A stretch of 50,260 nucleotides of DNA. It comes from Flavobacteriaceae bacterium. GTDB taxonomy: Bacteria; Bacteroidota; Bacteroidia; Flavobacteriales; Flavobacteriaceae. The DNA lies in the NCBI GenBank assembly GCA_020435965.1, contig JAGQYS010000075.1, positions 1 through 50,260 on the forward strand, in the 5' to 3' direction. Under the pieces are notes generated by a model, which saw only the letters and a list, made by a program, of their open reading frames with translations, searched no databases and was not told the DNA's origin. How positions within the stretch are numbered: the first letter of the stretch is position 1; each line of letters opens with the position of its first letter. Positions 25,756-34,654 of the stretch are shown here, in pieces. Position numbers and translations under genes: made by a program.

Positions 25756-27003
25756 TTAATTAATTGTTTCTTCTATTTGTTTGCCAGCTGTATCCATTTT
25801 GGCAGATACAAATGGGATGTGTTTTCCTTTTATGAGCATGTTCCAGTAAATCCATTTAAAGGCTAATTTTCCCATGTGATTCATGTGTGTTTCTTTTAAT
25901 AAACTCAAAGGTCCAATACCTGGAAAAGGGAATGTACCTTTTACTGGTTCTTGTGTATAATTGAAGTCGATGAGTAAAGCTTTGCCATGACCAGTTTCAA
26001 TAAAACAATTGGAGTGTCCATCAAATTCTTTTTTAAGCTCTTTACCTTCAATATACCTTTTGATGTTTTCGGTTAATATTTCTGCTTCAAAGTGAGCCAC
26101 TGAACCAGCTTTTGATGCTGGAAGGTTAGTGGCATCACCTATAGCAAATATGTTGTCTTTAACTGTGCTTTGCAAGGTGTTTTTATCGGTTGGTACATAA
26201 TTGAGTTCGTCACCAAAACCAGAGCGTTCAATCATTTCGTCTCCCATATTTGTTGGCACAGTTACCAAAAGATCGTACTCAATTTCTTCTTCAGCGTAAT
26301 CAATTATTTTTTTGTTCTCGCCATCTACTCGTTCAATATTAAAATCAGGAATTACTTTTATGTTTTTTTGTTCCAACAAATAGTTAAGAGCTTCCGTGGC
26401 TTTTGGTTTGGTGAATGCTCCAGACATTGGAGTTACAAACGTAATATCCACTTTATCTCTCATGCCTTTATTTATGAAGTATGAATCTGCTAAAAAAGCG
26501 AACTCTAAAGGTGCTACAGGACATTTAATTGGCATTTCTGAAATGTGTACTACAAGTTTGCCACCTTCCCATGTTCTTAGTTTATTTCTCAGGTTTTTTG
26601 CACCTTCATAAGTATAGAAATCAAAGACTGATTTATACCAATGTTCACCAAGCATACCTTCAATTTCTTGAGGTGCAATATTAGTTCCTGTTGCAATGAT
26701 TAAGATATCATATTTAAGGATGTCTTTGTTTTTGAGGATTACATTATCATTGCCTTTATCGATTCGATCTATTTTTTCTTGAATCAGATTAACACCTTTT
26801 GGAATAAACTTCTCAATTTTCTTTTTTACATCTTTAGTTTTATATAGGTCAAATGGAAGAAACAAAAATCCTGGTTGGTAGTAGTGCGTTTCTTCTTGAT
26901 CTACTATGGTTAAATTCCATTCTTTCTTTGGAAGTGCTTTTCTGAGGTGGTTGACCATCATGGTTCCTGATGTGCCTGCTCCTAATATGAGTAACTCTTT
27001 CAT
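25756..27003 (-). CDS. sqr: Sulfide:quinone oxidoreductase-like FAD flavoprotein
   Basis: A 415-residue flavoprotein of the SQR/flavocytochrome c branch, probably oxidising sulfide to a persulfide and reducing quinone at the membrane. The FAD motif is LLILGAGTSGTMM (residues 5-17), ATG is at IIATGTNIA and the second FAD contact is DNIFAIGDATNLPASKAG. Two redox cysteines sit where SQRs have them: Cys161 in PIKCPVAPLE and Cys333 in SNCFIETGHGKALLIDF. A C-terminal aromatic, basic segment (FKWIYWNMLIKGKHIPF) suits monotopic membrane binding. I start at the ATG at 27003; an upstream ATG at 27081 would include the operator region. Confidence 0.87.
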   Translation of the reverse strand: MKELLILGAGTSGTMMVNHLRKALPKKEWNLTIVDQEETHYYQPGFLFLPFDLYKTKDVKKKIEKFIPKGVNLIQEKIDRIDKGNDNVILKNKDILKYDILIIATGTNIAPQEIEGMLGEHWYKSVFDFYTYEGAKNLRNKLRTWEGGKLVVHISEMPIKCPVAPLEFAFLADSYFINKGMRDKVDITFVTPMSGAFTKPKATEALNYLLEQKNIKVIPDFNIERVDGENKKIIDYAEEEIEYDLLVTVPTNMGDEMIERSGFGDELNYVPTDKNTLQSTVKDNIFAIGDATNLPASKAGSVAHFEAEILTENIKRYIEGKELKKEFDGHSNCFIETGHGKALLIDFNYTQEPVKGTFPFPGIGPLSLLKETHMNHMGKLAFKWIYWNMLIKGKHIPFVSAKMDTAGKQIEETIN

Positions 27004-27022
27004 TGTCTTTAATTTTATGATA

Positions 27023-27089
27023 TAAAAGTACTTATACAGGTTGGCAATAAACATGACATTTGTCATGATGGTATGTAACAAGTGTTACA
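27023..27089 (-). promoter_or_regulatory. Regulatory module A upstream of the sulfur operon
   Basis: Two inverted repeats: CATGACA-TT-TGTCATG (27052-27067) and TGTAACA-AG-TGTTACA (27074-27089), both perfect with 7-bp arms, centres 22 bp apart. The nearer is centred 33 bp from a -7-like box TACTTTTA (minus strand, 27023-27030), 20 bp upstream of the ATG at 27003. The geometry and half-sites suggest a dimeric CRP/FNR-family activator. The same module is found at 28724-28790. Confidence 0.65.
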
Positions 27090-27122
27090 ATTGGTAAGGC
27101 TTTTAGTTACTTTGATAGTATA

Positions 27123-27152
27123 AAAAAACCACCTTGAAAAAGGTGGTTTTTT
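27123..27152 (-). terminator. Terminator of the LamG/T9SS gene
   Basis: A 13-bp perfect stem (AAAAAACCACCTT / AAGGTGGTTTTTT) with loop GAAA, 17 bp after the stop at 27170; on the minus strand a T-run follows. Confidence 0.9.
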
Positions 27153-27169
27153 ACAATACTCAAAAAATA

Positions 27170-28696
27170 TTATTGAATTACAAACTTTCTTGTTGTTGTA
27201 TTTCCGTTTACACCTTCAACTTTTATAATGTAAATTCCAATGTTTAAAAAGCTGAGAGGTATTTCTTTTAGAATTTCAGATGACTTTAAAACTTCTTGAC
27301 CCAAAAGGTTATACACAAAAACACTTTTTACTTCTGCTAGGTTTTGATTCTCACTAAAGTGGAGACTGTTGTTATATATATAGAATTTATAACTTGCTTT
27401 AATGTGATCATTTAGAAGACTTAATGCATTGTTATTAAAAAGATTAAGCACATTAGTTTCTGATAGCGCAGATTTGTAAATTCTCAAGTCATCAATACTG
27501 CCGTTAAAAAATTCGTTTCCTGTTCTTGCTCCAATGGTAAGCATATTTGTTACTAAACCATAAGGACTTGAAGCTGTTGTGTGAGATGCCAAAGCACCAT
27601 TAATATAAACTTGTTTTGAATTATCTGTATTGGAAACCACTGCTATGTGGTTCCAGTCATTTACTATTAAAGGCAAACTGTTGGAATTTGCAAAGTCTTT
27701 ATATTCAAACTGAATGTATCCAGTAGATTTTGTTCTTAATAAATAATTTGTAGCTGTGGTGTAATTAGATTTTCCAAGAATCATAGCGTTTTGAAGCGTA
27801 GTTGGTTTTACCCAAACAGAAAAAGATAATTCATCACTGCTGTTTAAGATGTTATTGTGAGCAACTGTAATAATATCGTTACCATCAAAACTATACGCAC
27901 TATTAGGATTTCCAAATCTGTCTGTAGTTAAGGTTGCTCCATTTACTGTTCCATCAAGGCTATTACCACTTTCATCATTGGCATTTCCGTTAAAAGGGTA
28001 GTAGGCTACTAAGTCTTTGGTCTCATACAATTTAATATCATCCCAAGTCATTTTTGTTGTACCTGAGTTTCCTGCAGCAAGCATTAAATGAATTGAATTT
28101 ACGGAAGGGTGCATTGGGAATTCTGAAATAATTTCAGAACCATTGTCACCACTAACTAAAGCACCATTAATGTAAACTTTATATGTTTTAGCAGTTAAAT
28201 CATGTTCCATTTTGAAGTGATACCAATTACCAGATACATAATCTTGGATTATATAAGTGGAACCACCTTGATATAAAGTAGATATTTTACCATTGAAAAA
28301 TTGAAGACGAGATGTTCTAGTTCCCCAGGTTCCCACTGTAAAATCACCTAAACCTATGCTTCCTGCTAAACCACTTAAAATTTTTTCAGGATTAACCCAA
28401 GCCTCTATAGTTACAAGGTTAGGTATGCTAGTAGGAATTTTGTAAAATTCTGAAGCCCAGCCACTTCTTCCTTCCATTTGAAAAGCTTTAATTCCATTGT
28501 AAACAGGACTATCTACTACTTTCTGATTTGCATCACCTGTACCATTATACTTTAGAATCCAACCATTTGGTATGGTTCCTAAAGCATCAGTTTCAAAATC
28601 ATCATTTACAATAAAGCCTTGTGAATAACTAAAAAAATTTACTGTTGTTACAATTAACAGGCATAAAATAAGTCTCTGGTGTAGTTTTGTTTTCAT
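27170..28696 (-). CDS. Secreted LamG-domain protein with T9SS type A sorting domain
   Basis: A 508-residue secreted protein. After a signal peptide (about 1-26, ending SYSQG) come two concanavalin A/LamG-like beta-sandwiches: about 30-205 (NDDFETDALGTIPNGW, WYHFKMEHDLTAKTYKVYINGALV) and about 230-400 (LVAYYPFNGNANDESGNSLDG, DWNHIAVVSNTDNSKQVYINGAL, IDDLRIYKSALSETNV). The end (about 430-508) is a type IX secretion sorting domain: VFVYNLLGQEVLKS, LNIGIYIIKVEG, TTRKFVIQ. It is probably exported to the surface or medium and binds carbohydrate or another ligand; no catalytic domain is seen. Its upstream module is shared with the sulfur operon. Confidence 0.9.
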   Translation of the reverse strand: MKTKLHQRLILCLLIVTTVNFFSYSQGFIVNDDFETDALGTIPNGWILKYNGTGDANQKVVDSPVYNGIKAFQMEGRSGWASEFYKIPTSIPNLVTIEAWVNPEKILSGLAGSIGLGDFTVGTWGTRTSRLQFFNGKISTLYQGGSTYIIQDYVSGNWYHFKMEHDLTAKTYKVYINGALVSGDNGSEIISEFPMHPSVNSIHLMLAAGNSGTTKMTWDDIKLYETKDLVAYYPFNGNANDESGNSLDGTVNGATLTTDRFGNPNSAYSFDGNDIITVAHNNILNSSDELSFSVWVKPTTLQNAMILGKSNYTTATNYLLRTKSTGYIQFEYKDFANSNSLPLIVNDWNHIAVVSNTDNSKQVYINGALASHTTASSPYGLVTNMLTIGARTGNEFFNGSIDDLRIYKSALSETNVLNLFNNNALSLLNDHIKASYKFYIYNNSLHFSENQNLAEVKSVFVYNLLGQEVLKSSEILKEIPLSFLNIGIYIIKVEGVNGNTTTRKFVIQ

Positions 28697-28723
28697 AGTT
28701 TGAGTATTTAATTAAACCTACTT

Positions 28724-28790
28724 TAAAGATATTTAAGTTGATTTAATTAAAGTATGATTTTTGTCATGATTGAATGTGACAAATGTTACA
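28724..28790 (-). promoter_or_regulatory. Regulatory module B upstream of the LamG/T9SS gene
   Basis: Same arrangement as module A: TGTGACA-AA-TGTTACA (28775-28790, one mismatch), a weaker repeat TATGATT-TT-TGTCATG (28753-28768), centres 22 bp apart, and a -7-like box TATCTTTA (minus strand, 28724-28731) exactly 33 bp from the nearer centre. From 28760 to 28805 the sequence is mostly identical to 27059-27104 with no gaps; the 36-bp core has four mismatches. Confidence 0.65.
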
Positions 28791-28822
28791 ATTGGCAACA
28801 CTTTTTTGTGTTTTATGGACAT

Positions 28823-28854
28823 AAAAAAACCACTTCAATTGAAGTGGTTTTTTT
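28823..28854 (-). terminator. Terminator of htpG
   Basis: A 32-bp perfect palindrome, A7-CCACTTCAA and its complement TTGAAGTGG-T7, effectively a 14-bp stem with an AATT loop, 45 bp after the htpG stop. Confidence 0.9.
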
Positions 28855-28899
28855 AAGTATATATAGATGTTCTCAAAGAACAGACAAGTTACTTTCAAG

Positions 28900-30807
28900 T
28901 TATTTTATCATGTCGTAACTGCGCTTAATAAATTCGCTAAGCTCTTTTCCTTTCAATAAGCCTTGAGATAGGCGAGCTAAATCCAAACTCTGATTGATTA
29001 AGCGCTCTTGCTTTTTCTTGGTCTTGGTGTTTAAAATTTCACCAACAAGCTCAGAATTTGTATTTACAACAAGGTTGTACATTTCTGGCATATTGCCCAT
29101 TCCAAACATACCACCACCAGTTTGCTGCATTTCCTTCATACGACGCATAAATTCTGGTTGTGTTATCATAAATGGCGCTGCATTGCTGTCCATAGGCTCT
29201 AACTGTACCATGAATTTTTCTGAAGGCACAACCTCTTTCAACAATTCATCCAATTGCTTTTTCTCATCCTCAGATAATTTTGAAATTTTAGTGTCTTCTT
29301 TTTTAATGAGGTTGTCAATATGATCTGCATCAACACGAGCAAATGAAATCTTTTCTTTTGTGCTCTCTAGTTTCTGGATTAAATGTGATACAATCGGAGA
29401 GTCTAACAACAACACTTCATAACCCTTTGCTTTTGCCTCTTCAATATAACTGTGTTGCGCCTCTTTATCTGAAGCATATAAAATTACCAACTTATCATCT
29501 TTATCTGTCTGATTGGCTTTAATTTTATTGAAAAGTTCTTCATAGGTATAATACTTGTCATCAACCGAAGGATACAAAGCAAAGGCATTTGCTTTTTCAA
29601 AGAATTTTTCCTCAGAAAGCATTCCGTATTCAATGACGATTTTGATGTCGTTCCATTTAGCTTCAAAATCTTCACGATTCTCATTAAATAATGATTTTAA
29701 CTTATCAGCGACTTTACGAGTGATGTAAGATGAAATTTTCTTTACTGCTCCATCGGCTTGCAAGTAAGAACGAGATACGTTTAATGGAATGTCTGGCGAA
29801 TCAATGACACCACGAAGCATTGTCAAGAATTCAGGTACTATGCCTTCAACATTATCTGTTACAAATACTTGATTTTGATAGAGCTGAATTTTATCCTTTT
29901 GAATGTTTAAATCATTCGTCATCTTTGGGAAATACAAGATTCCTGTAAGATTAAACGGATAATCAACGTTCAAGTGTATGTTGAATAAAGGCTCTTCAAA
30001 TTGCATTGGGTACAATTCTCTGTAAAAGTCTTTATAGTCTTTATCTTCTAAATCAGCTGGCTGCTTAGTCCACGCTGGATTTGGGTTGTTGATGATGTTA
30101 TCAACCGTTATTTTTTTGTGAGGTTCTTTGGTTTCCTTCCCATCTTTATCCTTAATGGTTTTTGGTGTAAAGTCAGGATCGTTTACTTCTTTCGTTCCAA
30201 ATTTAATTGGAATAGGCATAAACTTGTTGTACTTCACTAAAAGTTCACGAATACGTGATTCTTCAAGGAATTCTTTATCGTCATCTGTTATGTGTAGAAT
30301 AATTTCTGTTCCTCTTTCAGTTCTGTCAGATGGTTCAAGCGTAAATTCTGGCGAACCATCGCAGGTCCAATGTGCTGCAGGTTCATCTTTGTAAGATTTT
30401 GTAATGATTTCTACCTTTGAAGCTACCATAAAAGCAGAATAAAAACCTAGTCCAAAATGACCAATAATTCCAGCATCTTTAGCTGAATCTTTGTACTTGT
30501 CTAAAAATTCTTCAGCTCCAGAAAAAGCCACTTGGTTAATGTATTTTTCAACTTCGTCAGCTGTCATTCCAATCCCTTGATCAATAATGTGAAGTTTTTT
30601 GCCTTTTTTGTCAATTTTTACTTCAATCTGTGGATTGCCATATTCTACTTTAGCTTCACCAATATTAGTCAAATGCTTAAGCTTCATTGTAGCATCAGTA
30701 GCATTACTTATAAGTTCACGTAAAAATATCTCGTGGTCACTGTATAGAAACTTTTTAATTAACGGAAAGATATTCTCAACCGAAACATTAATATTTCCTT
30801 TTGTCAT
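28900..30807 (-). CDS. htpG: Molecular chaperone HtpG (Hsp90)
   Basis: Cytoplasmic ATP-dependent Hsp90 chaperone of 635 residues, normal for bacteria. The GHKL ATPase motifs are visible at the N-terminus: LRELISNATDATMKLK (about 25-40), IIDQGIGMTADEV (about 72-84) and IIGHFGLGFYSAFMVA (about 113-128). The middle domain carries the catalytic-loop sequence DSPDIPLNVSRSYLQ. The C-terminal dimer domain follows with a Met-rich stretch QTGGGMFGMGNMPEMYN. Monocistronic with its own terminator. Confidence 0.96.
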   Translation of the reverse strand: MTKGNINVSVENIFPLIKKFLYSDHEIFLRELISNATDATMKLKHLTNIGEAKVEYGNPQIEVKIDKKGKKLHIIDQGIGMTADEVEKYINQVAFSGAEEFLDKYKDSAKDAGIIGHFGLGFYSAFMVASKVEIITKSYKDEPAAHWTCDGSPEFTLEPSDRTERGTEIILHITDDDKEFLEESRIRELLVKYNKFMPIPIKFGTKEVNDPDFTPKTIKDKDGKETKEPHKKITVDNIINNPNPAWTKQPADLEDKDYKDFYRELYPMQFEEPLFNIHLNVDYPFNLTGILYFPKMTNDLNIQKDKIQLYQNQVFVTDNVEGIVPEFLTMLRGVIDSPDIPLNVSRSYLQADGAVKKISSYITRKVADKLKSLFNENREDFEAKWNDIKIVIEYGMLSEEKFFEKANAFALYPSVDDKYYTYEELFNKIKANQTDKDDKLVILYASDKEAQHSYIEEAKAKGYEVLLLDSPIVSHLIQKLESTKEKISFARVDADHIDNLIKKEDTKISKLSEDEKKQLDELLKEVVPSEKFMVQLEPMDSNAAPFMITQPEFMRRMKEMQQTGGGMFGMGNMPEMYNLVVNTNSELVGEILNTKTKKKQERLINQSLDLARLSQGLLKGKELSEFIKRSYDMIK

Positions 30808-30883
30808 GATGTATGTTTTTTTAATTTGAATACACTAAGTCAAAAAAAATACCATTTCTGTATTTGTGACAAGTTGGCATAAA

Positions 30884-30922
30884 AAAAGCCATTCATTCCG
30901 AAACTCAGAACAAATGGCTTTT
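30884..30922 (-). terminator. Terminator of the S9 peptidase gene
   Basis: A 10-bp stem (AAAAGCCATT / AATGGCTTTT) with a 19-base loop; on the minus strand a T-run follows. Located just after the stop at 30940. Confidence 0.75.
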
Positions 30923-30939
30923 ATGAAAATTGATTCTAT

Positions 30940-33381
30940 TTAGTTTTTCAATTTAGTTTCAGTCGTGCTAACCGTTGGTTTGTTTTTTACATGTTCTTCC
31001 AACCAAGAATCTTGTTCCCAAAGCATGTGCATAATACTTTCTTTAGCAGCATAGCCATGACTCTCTTTTGGCAGCATCACTAATCTAACGGTTGCACCTA
31101 ATCCTTTAAGCGCATTAAAATAACGTTCACTTTGTAAAGGGTATGTTCCAGAGTTATTATCTGCAACACCATGAATAAGTAATAAAGGCGTTTTCATTTT
31201 ATTAGCATGCATAAATGGAGACATGCCATAATATATTTCTGGAGCTTCCCAATAACTGCGTTCCTCACTCTGGAAGCCAAAAGGTGTTAAGGTTCTATTA
31301 TAAGCACCACTTCTTGCTATTCCTGCTGCAAATAAATTGGAATGTGATAACAAATTGGCTGTCATAAATGCACCATAACTGTGACCACCAACAGCTACTT
31401 TTTCCCTATCTATCAGTCCTAAATTATCAACTGCATCAATAGCTGCTTTTGCATTGCCAACCAATTGAGGAATAAAAGTATCGTTTGGCTCTTCGTCACC
31501 TTCACCAACAATTGGAAAAGCAGCATCATCCAACACCACATAACCTCTGGTTACCCAATAAATTGGCGAGCCATAATTTGGATAAATAAACTCATTAGGA
31601 TTGGTTGTGCTTTGTGCTGCACTAGATTTGTCTTTATACTCTCTTGGATAAGCCCAAAGAATCATAGGATATTTTTTGCCTTCTTCGTAATCCAATGGTA
31701 AATAGAGTGTGCCTTCTAAATCCAATCCATCATCACGCTTGTAATTTAATACACGTTTATTAATATTTTCTAGACTTTTAAAAGGATTTTCAAAAGCTGT
31801 AATTGCAGTGAGATCGTTTTTCTTTTTTATGTTCCTGATGTAGTAATTGGGATATTCGGTTTGTGACTCAATACGTACCAAAATCTCACCTTTTTTCATG
31901 TTAATAGAACCGTTGAGGTTTTCTAATTTATCTGTGTACTCACTTTGATAAATTCTATTTGTTTTGTTAGTGCTTACATTGTATTCATCAACAAAAGGAA
32001 ATTGTCCTTTTTCGGAGAATCCGCTTCCCATTCTGAATAATTTATCGCCATCCATTTCTAAAGCATAACGACCATATTTGTTTTTACTACTTACAAAATT
32101 TCCTGGATCACTATATACATCTTGATAACTTCTATCTGTAATTATTTTAGGGTCTTGTTTGTTGTTTGAAGGGTTAAATAGATATGTTTTTGTGTTTCTG
32201 GTGTTCCACCATCTGTCATAAGCTATGGCAGTCGTTTCATTTCCCCAATCTATTCCAGCGTAACGTTGTTTGGTTTTTAGCAGTAATTTTGGTTCACCAT
32301 TAAAAGGTGCTTGTACTTGGTATACAGCATCTCTGTAAGCCACATCAACCTCAGGATCGCCATTATCTAGAGCTTCAACCCAAACCAAAGTTGCTGGATG
32401 GTCATCACGCCATGACATGCTGCGTTTTCCCAATCGAGTTGCCATAAAACCTTGAGGTCTAACTTCGTCTAAAGGCACATCATTTACCATTTTAACAAAG
32501 CTTCCATCAGATTTATAAACGTTGCTTTCACTTGGAAAACGAGAATAGGTTACTAAATAGGAGAATGGACGCTTAATCTTACTCACCATCACGTAATTTC
32601 CGTCAGGTGAAAAATTAATATCGTCATACATATCTGCTGGAAGGAAGTCACTCACTTGTCCAGAAAGTGATATTTTTTTGATTTCAGAAAGTGCTAGTTG
32701 TTCAAAATTAAATTCGTCATTAGGTGTTTTTAGTAAATCTTGATAAGTTCTGTTTTGTGCTTTTGAGCCATCACTCACAGAAACCGTTGGTCCTGTTGGT
32801 ACAGCTGTTGCAGTATCAATAAGTGGTTTTTTGTTGCCAGACAGCATTTTTACCAATAGGTTTTTACTGTCGTTAAACCAATTGATGGTACTTCCCATAT
32901 TCGCATTAATATTGGCTTCTGAGATTTTTGAAGCCGTTCTTGTAAGCACATCTAAAACCCAAACTTCAACACCTTTGTCTGTAGTGTTTAAAAAAGCCAT
33001 TTTGGTTTCATCTGGCGACCAACTAAAATAGGATAACCTCGGATTTTGAGGTAGTCCTTTCACTTGAGTTGCATCTTTATCTGTCGTTTTTTTAACTTTT
33101 AGGTTATTGTAAAACCTGGTTCTGCTTCCAATATTAGTTACAGGATTAATGCGCAAACCTGCAAGTCTTAGTTCTTCTTCAGATAATTCAGCTATGGATT
33201 TAAATTGATCTCTGAAAATGAGAATCATTTGTTCTCCTTTGCTGTCTATTAACACACTTGGTGCTAAGGTAACATCAGCTAAATCTGCAATTTGTTTTGG
33301 AGGTGTTTGGTACGTTAAATTGTCTTGAGCATTGCTTGTGAGTACAAAAAGTATGCTCATTAATTTTAAAATAGTCTTCAT
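30940..33381 (-). CDS. Exported S9-family prolyl oligopeptidase-like peptidase
   Basis: An 813-residue serine peptidase. A signal peptide (MKTILKLMSILFVLTSNAQ) is followed by a beta-propeller (about 30-520, repeats such as PRLSYFSWSPDETKMAF and INFSPDGNYVMVSKI) and a C-terminal alpha/beta hydrolase. The triad can be placed: Ser668 in GGHSYGAF, Asp741 in HGVADNNSG and His775 in PKESHGYA. The form resembles the glutamyl or dipeptidyl S9 peptidases common in Bacteroidota. Probably periplasmic, for peptide use. Monocistronic. Confidence 0.92.
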   Translation of the reverse strand: MKTILKLMSILFVLTSNAQDNLTYQTPPKQIADLADVTLAPSVLIDSKGEQMILIFRDQFKSIAELSEEELRLAGLRINPVTNIGSRTRFYNNLKVKKTTDKDATQVKGLPQNPRLSYFSWSPDETKMAFLNTTDKGVEVWVLDVLTRTASKISEANINANMGSTINWFNDSKNLLVKMLSGNKKPLIDTATAVPTGPTVSVSDGSKAQNRTYQDLLKTPNDEFNFEQLALSEIKKISLSGQVSDFLPADMYDDINFSPDGNYVMVSKIKRPFSYLVTYSRFPSESNVYKSDGSFVKMVNDVPLDEVRPQGFMATRLGKRSMSWRDDHPATLVWVEALDNGDPEVDVAYRDAVYQVQAPFNGEPKLLLKTKQRYAGIDWGNETTAIAYDRWWNTRNTKTYLFNPSNNKQDPKIITDRSYQDVYSDPGNFVSSKNKYGRYALEMDGDKLFRMGSGFSEKGQFPFVDEYNVSTNKTNRIYQSEYTDKLENLNGSINMKKGEILVRIESQTEYPNYYIRNIKKKNDLTAITAFENPFKSLENINKRVLNYKRDDGLDLEGTLYLPLDYEEGKKYPMILWAYPREYKDKSSAAQSTTNPNEFIYPNYGSPIYWVTRGYVVLDDAAFPIVGEGDEEPNDTFIPQLVGNAKAAIDAVDNLGLIDREKVAVGGHSYGAFMTANLLSHSNLFAAGIARSGAYNRTLTPFGFQSEERSYWEAPEIYYGMSPFMHANKMKTPLLLIHGVADNNSGTYPLQSERYFNALKGLGATVRLVMLPKESHGYAAKESIMHMLWEQDSWLEEHVKNKPTVSTTETKLKN

Positions 33382-33560
33382 GTTGGTTAATTATTTTGTG
33401 TCTTTCAAGATAAGTAAAATCATAATTTAATAATGAAAAGCAATTGTTAAAATTAGAAATGGTTTCACCAAGACCAAGGATAGTGTTTTTTTAATTTTGG
33501 ATTAGGTTTAATTAGGCATTAATTTGTAAGTTTATAATTCGTATAAAAGTTTCCCATTTT

Positions 33561-33585
33561 CACTTCGACTGCGCTCAGTGTGACA
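33561..33585. repeat. Dispersed repeat, TTCGACTGCGCTCAG family
   Basis: CACTTCGACTGCGCTCAGTG-TGACA, immediately upstream of the FabH-like gene. The same unit occurs at 42231-42255 and, inverted, at 42197-42221 and 46970-46989. The preceding TTCCCATTTTCA is also the left half of the palindrome at 35660. Confidence 0.75.
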
Positions 33586-33611
33586 AATTGGAATTAAAAA
33601 CAGGGTTTTTT

Positions 33612-34616
33612 ATGTATAATTCAAAAATAATAGGTTTAGGCAAGTATCTTCCTGAACATGTGGTAACCAATGACGATTTATCCAAAATGATGGATACGAA
33701 TGACGAATGGATTCAAGAACGAACTGGAATAAAAGAACGACGTTGGATAAAGCCAGGCACAGATGATACGTCAGCAGTTATGGGAGCTAAAGCCTCAAAA
33801 ATGGCTATTGAGCGTTCTGGATTGACTAAAGATGACATTGATTTTATAGTGTTTGCTACCATGACACCAGATTATTATTTTCCTGGTTGTGGTGTGCAAA
33901 TCCAAGATATGTTAGATATGAAAAATGTTGGAGCTATTGATATCAGAAATCAATGCTCAGGTTTTGTGTATGCCTTGTCTGTTGCAGATCAGTTTATTAA
34001 AACGGGAATGTACAAAAATATTTTGGTGGTTGGTGCAGAATATCATAGCAACGGTTTAGATAAAAGTACAAGAGGTCGTGGTGTGACTGTAATTTTTGGT
34101 GATGGAGCAGGAGCTTGCGTACTTACCAGAGAAGAAGATACTACTAAAGGCATACTCTCAACACATTTACATAGCGAAGGCAAATATGCAGATAAATTGA
34201 TTGTTGAAGCACCAAGCATTAGGCATTGGGTTCCTGAGATATTAGAAGCGAAAGACGAAGATCTATCATACTTTCCTTATATGGATGGAACGTTTGTATT
34301 TAAGCATGCTGTGGTTAGGTTTAGCGAAGTGATTATGGAAGGTTTAATTAAAAACGGACTACAAAAAGAAGATATAGATATGCTTATTCCTCACCAAGCT
34401 AATTTGCGGATTGCACAGTTTATACAGAATAAATTCAGGCTAAGAGACGACCAAGTATTTAACAATATCATGAATTATGGTAACACTACTGCAGCCTCTG
34501 TGGTGATAGCACTTACCGAAGCTTGGGAACAAGACAAAATAAATGAAGGTGACAATGTGGTGTTGGCAGCTTTTGGTAGTGGTTTTACTTGGGCGAGTGC
34601 TATTATTAAGTGGTAG
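33612..34616 (+). CDS. 3-oxoacyl-ACP synthase III family protein (FabH-like)
   Basis: A 334-residue thiolase-fold enzyme that condenses an acyl-CoA starter with a malonyl unit. The complete FabH triad is present: Cys115 (NQCSGFVYAL), His261 (PHQANLRI) and Asn291 (NYGNTTAAS), along with TNDEWIQERTGIKER near the N-terminus. I start at the ATG at 33612; a TTG at 33588 lies directly after the dispersed repeat and adds no family sequence. It stands apart from any fatty-acid gene cluster, so it may be a second, specialised FabH (for example branched-chain starters or a secondary lipid), which is inference. Confidence 0.9.
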   Translation: MYNSKIIGLGKYLPEHVVTNDDLSKMMDTNDEWIQERTGIKERRWIKPGTDDTSAVMGAKASKMAIERSGLTKDDIDFIVFATMTPDYYFPGCGVQIQDMLDMKNVGAIDIRNQCSGFVYALSVADQFIKTGMYKNILVVGAEYHSNGLDKSTRGRGVTVIFGDGAGACVLTREEDTTKGILSTHLHSEGKYADKLIVEAPSIRHWVPEILEAKDEDLSYFPYMDGTFVFKHAVVRFSEVIMEGLIKNGLQKEDIDMLIPHQANLRIAQFIQNKFRLRDDQVFNNIMNYGNTTAASVVIALTEAWEQDKINEGDNVVLAAFGSGFTWASAIIKW

Positions 34617-34619
34617 TTA

Positions 34620-34641
34620 CTTCCTGCGAAGGCAGGAATCT
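34620..34641. repeat. Dispersed palindromic repeat, TTCCTGC-GCAGGAA family
   Basis: A 7-bp stem TTCCTGC / GCAGGAA with loop GAAG, starting 4 bp after the FabH-like stop. Related copies are at 43746-43799 and 47032-47057. Confidence 0.7.
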
Positions 34642-34654
34642 AGAAAATTATAGA

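Noticed and set aside
30861-30878. TGTGACAAG-TTGGCAT upstream of htpG resembles part of the sulfur/LamG regulatory module
   Set aside because: Only one half-site is present, the inverted partner is missing and no -7 box stands at the 33-bp distance, so I do not count htpG in that regulon.
33588-33611. Upstream start (TTG) for the FabH-like gene
   Set aside because: It lies next to a dispersed repeat and adds eight residues not found in FabH proteins; the ATG at 33612 starts the family sequence.
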